From positions 2,728,001-2,792,000 of the forward strand of contig NZ_CP029482.1 in the NCBI RefSeq assembly GCF_003151075.1: 64,000 nucleotides of DNA, given 5' to 3'. A program made the position numbers and the translations under genes. Shown here one piece after another: positions 9,084 to 16,609 of the stretch; the stretch's first letter is position 1; every line of letters begins with the position of its first letter. The notes under the pieces are model-generated. The model did no database searches. It saw only the letters and a list, made by a program, of their open reading frames with translations, and was not told the origin of the DNA. The DNA is from Pseudomonas sp. 31-12 (GTDB lineage: Bacteria > Pseudomonadota > Gammaproteobacteria > Pseudomonadales > Pseudomonadaceae).

Positions 9084-9656
9084 ATGACATTGACTGCTGA
9101 AAAGCTGGTCAGCCTGGCGATGGCCAACCCAATAAACGCTGAAATCACCGCACGCTTGCCTTCACTCGGTTTGAATCAATGCATGCTCACGGCTGGCTGC
9201 CTTTTCCAGGCTGTCTGGAATCATCAGTCAAACCTGTCGCCAGCGTGGGGGATCAAGGATTACGACGTTTTTTACTTCGATGAGGATTTGTCGTGGGAGG
9301 CCGAGAATGAGGTCATCAACTCGGCACAGCGCCTCTTTCAGGATCTTGGCGTTAGCGTCGAGATCAAGAACCAAGCTCGCGTCCACCTGTGGTACAGCCA
9401 GCGGTTCGGCGGATCTTATCCTCGGCTTCAGTCAACTACCGACGGCATTGATCGCTACCTGATCGCCGGCACGTGTATCGGGCTGGATATTGAAACGGGT
9501 GAGGTCTATGCACCCAACGGTCTGGCCGACACGGAGCAGGGGATTCTTCGCATTAACCCGAAAACTCCCCAGCCGGATTTATTTGAACAGAAGGCGAAGA
9601 GTTATCAGGCTCGCTGGCCTTGGCTCAGGATTCATGAGCACGGGTTCATGACTTAG
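9084..9656 (+). CDS. Nucleotidyltransferase family protein (NTP_transf_6-like)
   Basis: 190 aa cytoplasmic protein of the family named nucleotidyltransferase-like COG3575. Seen: an N-terminal helical part with MLTAGCLFQAVWN, a WGIKDYDVFYFDEDLSWEAE segment carrying the DxD-like acidic residues of the fold, and a C-terminal IDRYLIAGTCIGL segment. AAGGAG ribosome-binding site seven bases before the ATG. Substrate and pathway are unknown; no partner is evident next to it. Confidence 0.75.
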   Translation: MTLTAEKLVSLAMANPINAEITARLPSLGLNQCMLTAGCLFQAVWNHQSNLSPAWGIKDYDVFYFDEDLSWEAENEVINSAQRLFQDLGVSVEIKNQARVHLWYSQRFGGSYPRLQSTTDGIDRYLIAGTCIGLDIETGEVYAPNGLADTEQGILRINPKTPQPDLFEQKAKSYQARWPWLRIHEHGFMT

Positions 9657-9682
9657 CTTGTAAAAGTGTTGAAAGGTGACTT

Positions 9683-10198
9683 TCAGGTGTAGGCCAACAG
9701 TCGACCGCAGAACACCACGCTGACCCATAACATAATCGAAAAGATCGCCTGGATTTTTGCTATTCCAGGCGCCGCGATGTCGGTGTTCCACCGGTCTACT
9801 GAACGGAAGACACCCACATGAAAAAGAGCCGCATTGAGGCCCGCAATACCGATCAAGCAAAGCTTAAGAATAAAAACGCCGTTGGATGCGAAGTCGTGCG
9901 GATGGGCTGAAAACATCATCAGCCCTGCCGGGACGATCAATAGCAGGGCCGCCACGCCCCACCTCAGGAGGTGACGAGCCAGTGCCGTCACCGGAAGAGC
10001 TCTCGACAGCCCGAGAACCCGCAGATCGAACATGACGACCGAGCCTACCAGCACCACGAAACCAAGGATGTGAACCACCTCGACGATCGGATACAGCCAT
10101 AACTCGCTTCGCATGGCCGACCCGAGTGGCGAGTCACCCACATAGTCCAGCCAGCCGTCCAGAGCCGATCCACCGCTGGTGCCAGTTGATTGCATCAA
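9683..10198 (-). CDS. DUF6644-like integral membrane protein
   Basis: 171 aa with about four hydrophobic segments (around residues 34-58, 75-100, 113-133 and 148-167). His43 in VVHILGF and His97/His99 in FSAHPHDF could bind haem or metal, but this is only suggested. The start overlaps the stop of the upstream DUF6152 gene by four bases, so the pair is co-translated. Function unknown; DUF6152/DUF6644 genes commonly occur together, which points to a shared membrane or periplasmic role. Confidence 0.7.
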   Translation of the reverse strand: MMQSTGTSGGSALDGWLDYVGDSPLGSAMRSELWLYPIVEVVHILGFVVLVGSVVMFDLRVLGLSRALPVTALARHLLRWGVAALLLIVPAGLMMFSAHPHDFASNGVFILKLCLIGIAGLNAALFHVGVFRSVDRWNTDIAAPGIAKIQAIFSIMLWVSVVFCGRLLAYT

Positions 10199-10545
10199 CG
10201 TAACTCGGTGGTTTTGTTGTCGACCGTGATCCGCTCTGCACGCAGTTCATCGGGGTTACTGCGATTCTGATAGCCCACCACCGTAGCCCGTTTGCTAACA
10301 CTCAGCATTTCCTTGGAAAGACCACGGTTCTCCATGCGCGAGGGTGGCGCCAGCACGACGTTCCAGGTCTTGTCGTCTGTCTTCAGGCGAACGAACCCAT
10401 GCGGGTGGGAATAACCGGACTCCTCGATCGTTCCGTCCAGCTGCAAGGCTTTGCTCGAGTCGTACTCACTCCAGCCGTGATGAGCAAACACCGCCGATGC
10501 CACCAGTAACAATGAGAATCCAAAGGACCCAAGCAAGCGCTTCAT
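10195..10545 (-). CDS. DUF6152-like exported protein
   Basis: 116 aa with a signal peptide (residues 1-21, cleavage likely after ASAVFA) so that the mature protein starts with an HHGWSEYD motif, which could bind metal. The rest looks like a small beta-barrel/OB-type domain. It is first of the two-gene minus-strand unit with the membrane protein at 9683. Function is not known. Confidence 0.7.
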   Translation of the reverse strand: MKRLLGSFGFSLLLVASAVFAHHGWSEYDSSKALQLDGTIEESGYSHPHGFVRLKTDDKTWNVVLAPPSRMENRGLSKEMLSVSKRATVVGYQNRSNPDELRAERITVDNKTTELR

Positions 10546-10709
10546 GATGCGATCTCCTGTTACGGATTATTGATGACCGTCAGCCTGTTCTGATCAGGAA
10601 CAGGTCAATCCAGAGAATCTATAAAAATAGTACAAATTCGTGACGAGGGGAGGCCGACCTATTCCCCCTCAAAATTGACAACCCGGATCATTCAAAACAC
10701 TATCGACCC

Positions 10710-10772
10710 ATGACCTACATCCGCCGCATGAACATGATGTGCTCCTCCATGACCGCCGCTGGCGGGCCGTGA
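10710..10772 (+). CDS. Candidate 20-residue leader peptide
   Basis: A short frame ATG to TGA encodes 20 residues, Met-rich with a CSSM motif and ending Gly-Gly-Pro before UGA. It lies 37 bases upstream of a strong Rho-independent terminator and about 100 bases upstream of the GNAT gene, with no other plus-strand gene before it. The layout is that of a transcription attenuator. No family match is claimed; translation is untested. Confidence 0.4.
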   Translation: MTYIRRMNMMCSSMTAAGGP

Positions 10773-10808
10773 GGTCACGCGTTCATCAGATTTGACGTAG
10801 TTACCCAA

Positions 10809-10838
10809 GGCCCCGCCAGAAATGGACGGGGCTTTTTA
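10809..10838 (+). terminator. Rho-independent terminator / attenuator
   Basis: GCCCCGCC stem, AGAAAT loop, ACGGGGC, then a run of five T. There is no plus-strand gene before it, so it must end either a small RNA or the leader transcript of the GNAT gene. GGCGGGCC at 10761-10768, at the end of the candidate leader peptide, can pair with GGCCCCGCC in the terminator's left arm, a possible antiterminator. Confidence 0.7.
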
Positions 10839-10872
10839 GTTCTCCGTCCACCGATTGCTCAAGGAGAACGAA

Positions 10873-11343
10873 ATGTTTGAGATCAGACGCGCCCAGCCAA
10901 GCGATGCCCAAACCGCATTCGATATCCGCCTTCAAGCGATACGGCACCAATGCATTGGTGCCTATACCACGGAACAAATGCTTGCCTGGACAGCCGGAGC
11001 CTCCAAGGATGGGTATGGCGATTTAATGGATAAGCACTTTTACCTGGGCTGTATTCAGGGTGAACCGGTGGCGACAGGGATGCTTGATCTGGAGAACAGC
11101 GAAATCGGCGCGATCTTTGTGCTGCCGGAATTCATGGGGCAAGGTATCGGCTTGAAGATGCTCAACCATCTGGAATGCCTGGCGCGGGAGTTGGGCCTGA
11201 AGGCAGTCAATCTGGACGCCACGTTGAACGCGGCTGATTTTTACCGGCGCTGCGGTTTCGTGGGTGACGAACCTGCTATTTACCATTCACCTTCAGGGCT
11301 TCAGTTGGCGTGTGTGCCGATGGTGAAGGGGCTTTTGCGTTAA
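10873..11343 (+). CDS. GNAT family N-acetyltransferase
   Basis: 156 aa acyl-CoA-dependent acetyltransferase from the ATG at 10873, which has an AAGGAG ribosome-binding site. The acetyl-CoA loop is visible as LPEFMGQGIGLKML (about residues 87-100), followed by NLDATLNAADFYRRCGF, the C-terminal strand-turn of the fold. The acceptor substrate is unknown. It stands alone; the attenuator-like leader upstream implies control by translation or a small molecule. Confidence 0.85.
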   Translation: MFEIRRAQPSDAQTAFDIRLQAIRHQCIGAYTTEQMLAWTAGASKDGYGDLMDKHFYLGCIQGEPVATGMLDLENSEIGAIFVLPEFMGQGIGLKMLNHLECLARELGLKAVNLDATLNAADFYRRCGFVGDEPAIYHSPSGLQLACVPMVKGLLR

Positions 11344-11378
11344 TCGGGAAAGGCGGGCAGGGGTAAAAAAAGGTCATG

Positions 11379-11406
11379 AAAAACCCGCAGTGATGCGGGT
11401 TTTTTG
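11379..11406. terminator. Bidirectional Rho-independent terminator
   Basis: AAACCCGCA-GTGA-TGCGGGTTT stem flanked by A and T runs, between the convergent GNAT and lipoprotein genes. Confidence 0.85.
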
Positions 11407-11456
11407 TGGCTGAAAAACGCGGACAAGATCTGTTCACTTTTTAATGGCTAGGCCAC

Positions 11457-12947
11457 TTAAGATTCCACCACCTCAATCGTCCATTCTGCCTGCACGTTCT
11501 TCGTGACGTATTGGAACGGCACAAACATTCCATATGCTTCGAGGTAGACGTAAATGTCGGTGCTGTATTGGTAAGCATCTTGTACGCAGCTGATTACCTT
11601 GGCAGTCCCGGTCAAACTCGGGTGAAACGTGCTGGCGGGTTTCTGCGACTGCACCTCACAGCTGTATCTGTTGTCGACCGGCACCAAGGCTCTGGGACCT
11701 TTCCCGTTGTTGGTATAAAGAAGCTGCATATCCTGCGCCGTGTATCGCAGGAGGGCGCCGACCGGCATGTGCGCCCAGTCGCCCTCGAAGCTGAGGTTCG
11801 TCAGCGCCTTATCCTCAATCGATATCTCACCTGCACGAGTGCTGAATTCACTTTCCGCCAGGACAATTAGGCCTCGGAACGTGGCTTTGACCCAATGACC
11901 GCGTCGGTCTTCATAACGCTCCGTCAGTTGATTGCCTGCCTCGCTTGAAAGGTATGTCGAGTCACGCCCGTTGAGCCGCAAGCCTTCATCTGAATACTGT
12001 CTTGGCTCGGAGTTATCCTTGAACACCCGACGCAGGTGCTGAATGCTTTTCTCCGGTTTAGGCATATTCAATGCCTCGATGGCTTTCAACACCGGGGCAG
12101 CAACGACGGGGGCCGGTGGTTCGAAGGGCGACTGCTCACGCCCTTCAAATGGTTTGTATTGGTCAAGCGATTGCGGTGTGCCACAGGCCACTTGAATCAG
12201 CTGACGCTCATCGGCGCCGAGGCTTTGCAGGCCGATGGCTTTAGGTTCCGTCTGCATGCTTCCAGCGAGCACACGACTGTGAGTATCAAGGTAGAAATGG
12301 CTTAACGCAGTCAGTTGTTGCAGGCCGCAGTTGGCCGTCCACCGCTGGCGTACCTGCCCATACAAGGCGTTTTTGCCGGGCATCAACATCTCGCCGGGCA
12401 GTACCCGAGCCGTCCAGAAAGTCACCTCATCACCTTTTACTGTCAGGCTGCTGCGGTCGATCATCTGCCAATCCTGATGATCGGGTGCTGACAACACGCG
12501 CCATTGAGGAGGTGTTGTCTGGGCACACACCTGCTTCAACTGCGCACTTTGCAGGTACTGACTCTTTTGTTCAGCAGGCAATTGCCGGGCGTCCTCCGAA
12601 CGCCCCCGCGGGTTGGCGGCGAATAGCGACATTCCCGCTTTGCTGCGGTAAGCCATTTGCGCATCCGGCTGGCTGCAGTGGGCGTCGAAACGTGCCAGAT
12701 AGTGGAGATCCGGACTTGGGGACGAAGTCACTAGATAGGTGATCCGATCGCCCTCGCGCACGATCGAGTTCGGCTCCGGTGTCTCGAGCAGCACACTGTT
12801 GAAAACCGCAAAACCCGGCTGGGCCTCAGGTGTTTTGATTTGAGCGGGTGTTGTTGCTTGGCATCCAGAGAGGATCACGGCAACGGTCAGCAGTGAAAAA
12901 AAGCTGAAAGGGCGGAGGAACGTGGCATCCATGCGGGTGTACTTCAT
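11457..12947 (-). CDS. Large predicted lipoprotein, function unknown
   Basis: 496 aa. The N-terminus is a lipoprotein signal peptide with lipobox LSGC and lipidated Cys29, so the protein is probably membrane-anchored in the periplasm. After it comes a low-complexity Pro/Thr stretch, then a long globular region with several Cys residues and no motif I recognise. A terminator lies just after the stop codon. It is monocistronic. Codon use looks slightly less GC-biased than its neighbours. Confidence 0.7.
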   Translation of the reverse strand: MKYTRMDATFLRPFSFFSLLTVAVILSGCQATTPAQIKTPEAQPGFAVFNSVLLETPEPNSIVREGDRITYLVTSSPSPDLHYLARFDAHCSQPDAQMAYRSKAGMSLFAANPRGRSEDARQLPAEQKSQYLQSAQLKQVCAQTTPPQWRVLSAPDHQDWQMIDRSSLTVKGDEVTFWTARVLPGEMLMPGKNALYGQVRQRWTANCGLQQLTALSHFYLDTHSRVLAGSMQTEPKAIGLQSLGADERQLIQVACGTPQSLDQYKPFEGREQSPFEPPAPVVAAPVLKAIEALNMPKPEKSIQHLRRVFKDNSEPRQYSDEGLRLNGRDSTYLSSEAGNQLTERYEDRRGHWVKATFRGLIVLAESEFSTRAGEISIEDKALTNLSFEGDWAHMPVGALLRYTAQDMQLLYTNNGKGPRALVPVDNRYSCEVQSQKPASTFHPSLTGTAKVISCVQDAYQYSTDIYVYLEAYGMFVPFQYVTKNVQAEWTIEVVES

Positions 12948-13061
12948 TGATAGGGTGATGGCATATTAACATGAGTGCTGGCTGCCAAATAGAACGGCGC
13001 TTACAGCGACAAACAGGCATCTGGAGTTCAGGGCTGCGACTCAAACTATGGAGAGGCAAAG

Positions 13062-13484
13062 ATGACTGGGCAGGTTTTGAAGTCGAAGTTGGTGAATTTT
13101 CTGCTGGCCGATGCCGATGTGAATTACGACAACGTGGACAATATATATTCCATTGCTGAGGCGGGCAATGTGGGCGCGTTAGGCGATGTGCTGGAGGCTT
13201 TCAAGGAAGCCTACGGAGGACTTTGGGTTGGCGGGAAGATGGAGCTGATCCAATCGATGGTTCGTTTGAGTGCCAATGCCATGAATCGCCTCGTTCAGGA
13301 TGGGACACTGGATATTGAACTCCCACTGGCATTAATCCGGAAGGTCACGATTGAAGGCGGGTTCATGACGAAGATCATCCGACTGGATACCGGCGCTGGC
13401 AGCGTTAAGTTTCGGTGTTTTGGTGCGAAGGATGTTGCTGCGATGATAGAGAAGACAATCCTCTTGCCAACTCGACAGGGCTGA
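13062..13484 (+). CDS. Hypothetical protein, possibly PH-like
   Basis: 140 aa, soluble, no signal peptide. The C-terminal half (IRKVTIEGGFMTKIIRLDTG, then VKFRCFGAKDVAAMIE) has the strand pattern plus final helix of bacterial PH/GRAM-like domains; that is a weak structural guess. The N-terminal half is helical and acidic. A good GAGG ribosome-binding site precedes the ATG and a terminator follows. Function unknown. Confidence 0.65.
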   Translation: MTGQVLKSKLVNFLLADADVNYDNVDNIYSIAEAGNVGALGDVLEAFKEAYGGLWVGGKMELIQSMVRLSANAMNRLVQDGTLDIELPLALIRKVTIEGGFMTKIIRLDTGAGSVKFRCFGAKDVAAMIEKTILLPTRQG

Positions 13485-13490
13485 ACAACA

Positions 13491-13522
13491 CAAAAAACCG
13501 CAACTCAATGCGGTTTTTTTTA
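13491..13522. terminator. Bidirectional Rho-independent terminator
   Basis: AAAAAACCGCA-ACTCAA-TGCGGTTTTTTTT between the gene at 13062 and the convergent DUF6124 gene. Confidence 0.88.
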
Positions 13523-13536
13523 CGATTTAACTTTGA

Positions 13537-13830
13537 TCACTGACTCTTTGGTACATCAAACCCCCGCTGCTCAATCACCCGAAACACATCGCTCACATCC
13601 TGGACCATGATCCGGGCGATGTTGGTGACGGTGTTGATGTCGTGTTCGGCGTAGTCGGGGAGGCTGGTGCAGGCCATGAGGTTGAGGTATTTGAGGACGG
13701 CGTTGAGGCGTTCGCTGACGCAGTTGTGGAGTTCGCGCAGTGGCGCGTCGTAGTCGATGAGCAGGACGGGGTAGTCGGTGGCGAGTTGGGACATTGGGGT
13801 GAAGCGGCGGGGCGTGTTGTTCGTGGTCAT
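13537..13830 (-). CDS. DUF6124/DUF3077-type protein
   Basis: 97 aa helical protein (DYPVLLIDYDAPLRELHNCV, then LMACTSLPDYAEHDINTVT) of a small family common in Pseudomonas, often in many copies per genome. The frame is open upstream to 14004, but family starts match the ATG at 13830 and the upstream stretch looks like structured untranslated RNA. Function is unknown. Confidence 0.75.
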   Translation of the reverse strand: MTTNNTPRRFTPMSQLATDYPVLLIDYDAPLRELHNCVSERLNAVLKYLNLMACTSLPDYAEHDINTVTNIARIMVQDVSDVFRVIEQRGFDVPKSQ

Positions 13831-14004
13831 TGGGTAGTTCTCTACGAGAGTAAATAGAGGCTCCACCTTTTTGCTGCGAAACAAGTGGGTGGCAGCTGTA
13901 CGCGGGTTCGCAGACCGAGATGACCTAAACCCGGCAGACTCGAAAGTCTCCCACGCACAACCGCCATGAAATGAAACGCGGGCGAATTTTGCCAGAATTT
14001 TCAT
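13831..14004 (-). promoter_or_regulatory. Candidate structured 5' leader of the DUF6124 gene
   Basis: Read on the minus strand it contains a small hairpin, AGACTTTCGAGTCT (about 13939-13952), and a CGGGTT/AACCCG stem around GGTCATCTCGGTCTGCG (about 13902-13932), then the start region. The segment is open in the gene's frame but does not resemble protein. I believe similar leaders precede other DUF3077/DUF6124 genes; that is memory, not a search. Confidence 0.35.
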
Positions 14005-14427
14005 TCGACGGTTAAGGCCATCTCTTTTTTGGGCTGCGAAACCCTATCGCTAACTTTGGTCAGCGACGGGTCGAATATAGGCGGCGATTTTGGCGTCTGC
14101 AAACGGGGTTGTAGGACCGAAATCCGGATTTTGTAGGTGATGGTGGAGACTGCGTTTGGCTGAGTAATTGACGTGAATCCAGAGGTGTTTAGTGCCAGGT
14201 GAACCGTGCGCGCCGGGATTGCGGCTGCTGCGCAGCCGAACGCAGGCTTCGCCAGCTGCTACAGGATGTGGACACGTTTAAAAGTTTGGCGGGGTTTGGG
14301 GCGGCTTCGCCGCCCAGCGGGAGCAAGCTCCCTCGCCACGGAGGGTGGTTTCCTACACGATTTTCGGAAGGCAAAATCAAAAGATTATGGCTGTCGGCGG
14401 CTCATACGCTGATCGAATGGCCAGAAA
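14005..14427. other. Gene-free interval with REP-like palindromes
   Basis: No gene supported. From about 14205 it holds short palindromes: GGCTGCTGCGCAGCC, GGGGCGGCTTCGCCGCCC and GGGAGCAAGCTCCCTCGCCAC, the last matching the arm of the GTGGCGAGGG REP family. Short ORFs read through here on both strands come from these repeats. Confidence 0.55.
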
Positions 14428-14429
14428 CA

Positions 14430-14457
14430 ACAAAGCCCCAAATCATCGGGGCTTTGT
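14430..14457. terminator. Rho-independent terminator
   Basis: ACAAAGCCCC-AAATCAT-CGGGGCTTTGT, a 10-base-pair stem downstream of the PLDc_N gene on the minus strand. Confidence 0.75.
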
Positions 14458-14505
14458 CATTTTGAATTGTGCAGTTTCCAAATCGTTATCGCGGACCATC
14501 CGACC

Positions 14506-14724
14506 TCATTGTCTAGCCTGCGGTGAATGCGGGTTGTGTTCGGTGTGTTTCGGCCCTGCCAACGCCCACGCCACCAGCCCGATCAGCGGCACAAACACGA
14601 TCACCACGATCCACAGGAGTTTGTTGCTCGATTTGCCTTGGGCTTTGCGCACTCGGTTGATGGCCCATAGTTCGACCAGCAAAAGAACGGCTGTGAGTAC
14701 GATCCAGATTGTTTCGATTTGCAT
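14506..14724 (-). CDS. PLDc_N domain small membrane protein
   Basis: 72 aa with two transmembrane helices (about residues 4-22 and 36-60) separated by a basic loop RVRKAQGKSSN. This is the pattern of the PLDc_N domain normally found at the N-terminus of cardiolipin synthases, here as a free-standing protein with no phospholipase domain. The tail is short and His-rich. Function unknown. A GGAGGG ribosome-binding site precedes it. Confidence 0.75.
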   Translation of the reverse strand: MQIETIWIVLTAVLLLVELWAINRVRKAQGKSSNKLLWIVVIVFVPLIGLVAWALAGPKHTEHNPHSPQARQ

Positions 14725-14800
14725 GGGTCACCCTCCAGATAGTCTCTCTGTTAGGTGGGGTGTGCTGGGCAGGGTTCATTTAATTTTGGGGAGACGTAAG

Positions 14801-14886
14801 TGGGGCTGCTCGCGATGGAGGTCTGTCAGTCAAATTGATATTGGCTGTCAGGGCCTCATCGCGAGCAGGCTCGCTCCCACAGGGGA
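14801..14886. repeat. REPIN, GTGGGAGC family (left arm eroded)
   Basis: The right arm CGAGCAGGCTCGCTCCCAC is intact; the left arm is partly lost (GGGGCTGCTCGCGATGG). It follows the NCS1 permease gene and may end its transcript. Confidence 0.75.
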
Positions 14887-14898
14887 TTGGGGGATTAG

Positions 14899-16314
14899 TT
14901 AGATCGAGTTGGCCAGTTTTCCGGTCGAGAGGCGGCGTTTGTAGGCGGTGTCGCGGTTGGCCAGCCAATAGTAGAGCGGGGAGGTGATGAGCAAACCGAC
15001 TAGCCAGGACAGGTCAGCGCCGTTGATGTGTTCGGAGATCGGGCCGACGTACAGCGGCGTGTTCATGAACGGAATCTGCACCGCGATCCCGATCGCATAC
15101 GCCAGCAATGCCTGCGGGTTGTACCGGCCGTAGATTCCGCCATCGACCTGGAAGATCGATTTGATGTCGTACTGACCTTTGTGAATCGCGTAGAAGTCGA
15201 TCAGGTTGATCGCGGTCCACGGCACCAGCACCACGAGCAGCACCAGCACCATGTCGACGAAGTGGCCGATGAAGTTGGCGGACGCACCGACGGCGGCGAA
15301 GCAGCAGGCGGCGAGGATGATGAGGGACAGGACTGCTCGGCTTTTGGCGGTGGGGATCCAGCGGTAGGCGAAGGTTTGCACCAGAGTGATCAGCGACAGC
15401 ACGGCGCCGTAGAGGTTGAGGGCGTTGTGGCTGATGACGCTAAGCAGGAACAGCACGAGCATCAGCGGGCCGATGGACCCGGTGGCGAGTTTGACGGCGT
15501 CCATGGTGTCCATGCCGACGGGCGTGGCGAGCACGGCGACGGCGCCGAAGATGAACGAGAGGCTGGAGCCGAGGACGGTGCCCAGGTAAGTGGTCCAGAA
15601 CGTCGCGGCCACGGGCACGTTGGCCGGCAGGTAGCGCGAGTAGTCGGAGACGTACGGCGCGAAGGCGATCTGCCAGAGCGCGGCCAGCGACACGGTGGCG
15701 AGCCAGCCGGAGATGTTGAAGCTGCCGCGGGTGAGGAAGTCGGCGGTTTGCACGTGGGTGAAGATGTAGCCGAAGCCGAGCACGATGCCGGCGCCGAGTA
15801 CCCAGGTGCCGATGCGGTTGAGCACGTGGATGAAGCGGTAGCCGATGATGCCGATGATGCCCGAGCCGAGGGCGCCGATGACGATGCCCACCGGCACCGG
15901 AATGCTGTCGACCACGCCGTGCAGGGATTTGCCGGCGAGGACGATGTTGGAGGCGAAGAAGCCGATGTACATGATGCCGGCGATCAGCACCACCAACAGT
16001 GCGCCGAGGGAGCCGAACTGGGCGCGGCTCTGGATCATTTGCGGGATGCCCATCTGCGGACCTTGCGCCGAGTGCAACGCCATCAGCACGCCGCCGACCA
16101 GGTGGCCGACGAGGATGGCGACGATGCCCCACACCAGGTTGAGGTGGAACATCTGCACGCCGAGGGCGCCGGTGACGATGGGCAGCGGGGCGATGTTGCC
16201 GCCGAACCAGAGGGTGAACAGGTCGCGGGTTTTGCCGTGGCGATCTTCGGGCGGCACGTAGCCGATGGTGTGTTTCTCGATGAGCGGGGCGGCGGTTGTT
16301 GCTGTGGTAACCAT
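14899..16314 (-). CDS. NCS1 family nucleobase/heterocycle permease
   Basis: Inner-membrane sodium- or proton-coupled symporter of the nucleobase:cation symporter-1 family, 471 aa, about 12 transmembrane helices. Family features: LWFGGNIAPLPIVTGALG near the N-terminus and the AFAPYVSDYSRYLP motif near residue 217. The ATG at 16314 has a GGAG site eight bases ahead; the upstream extension lacks one. Relatives carry cytosine, uracil, allantoin or hydantoins, so the substrate is probably a small nitrogen heterocycle. It is the last gene of the minus-strand cluster reaching back to 20344. Confidence 0.88.
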   Translation of the reverse strand: MVTTATTAAPLIEKHTIGYVPPEDRHGKTRDLFTLWFGGNIAPLPIVTGALGVQMFHLNLVWGIVAILVGHLVGGVLMALHSAQGPQMGIPQMIQSRAQFGSLGALLVVLIAGIMYIGFFASNIVLAGKSLHGVVDSIPVPVGIVIGALGSGIIGIIGYRFIHVLNRIGTWVLGAGIVLGFGYIFTHVQTADFLTRGSFNISGWLATVSLAALWQIAFAPYVSDYSRYLPANVPVAATFWTTYLGTVLGSSLSFIFGAVAVLATPVGMDTMDAVKLATGSIGPLMLVLFLLSVISHNALNLYGAVLSLITLVQTFAYRWIPTAKSRAVLSLIILAACCFAAVGASANFIGHFVDMVLVLLVVLVPWTAINLIDFYAIHKGQYDIKSIFQVDGGIYGRYNPQALLAYAIGIAVQIPFMNTPLYVGPISEHINGADLSWLVGLLITSPLYYWLANRDTAYKRRLSTGKLANSI

Positions 16315-16481
16315 GACGGACTCCAAGGCAATTTGAGTACGTGGACGTACTTCGGTGAGCGCCACGCGGGGGCGACGCTTTTCTTGTTGGAGTGGATGAT
16401 GTGCGGTGGGGGCGGATAGATAAATTAGTAAGATTGTGGGTATAGACGTTAAAAAATGTATGTCGCCGGGTCGCCGAAAAA

Positions 16482-16585
16482 CCTGTGGGAGCTAGCTAGC
16501 TAGCTTGCTGGCGATAGCGGTTTGACAGTCAACATTGATTTGGCTGACAGATCGCTATCGCTAGCAGGCTAGCTCCCACAGGGGG
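16482..16585. repeat. REPIN, GTGGGAGC family
   Basis: Both arms clean (CCTGTGGGAGCTAGCTAGC and GCTAGCTCCCACAGG). It lies between the M20 hydrolase and the NCS1 permease genes, so the permease may be at reduced level or have its own promoter. Confidence 0.85.
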
Positions 16586-16609
16586 TTTTTTGGGGGTTCA
16601 AGATCTTTG

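Noticed and set aside
15028..16419. 463-codon plus-strand open frame over the NCS1 permease gene
   Set aside because: Composition is dominated by Ala, Arg, Gly, Asp and His from the antisense of a GC-rich membrane protein; no domain or ribosome-binding site. Shadow of the real permease.
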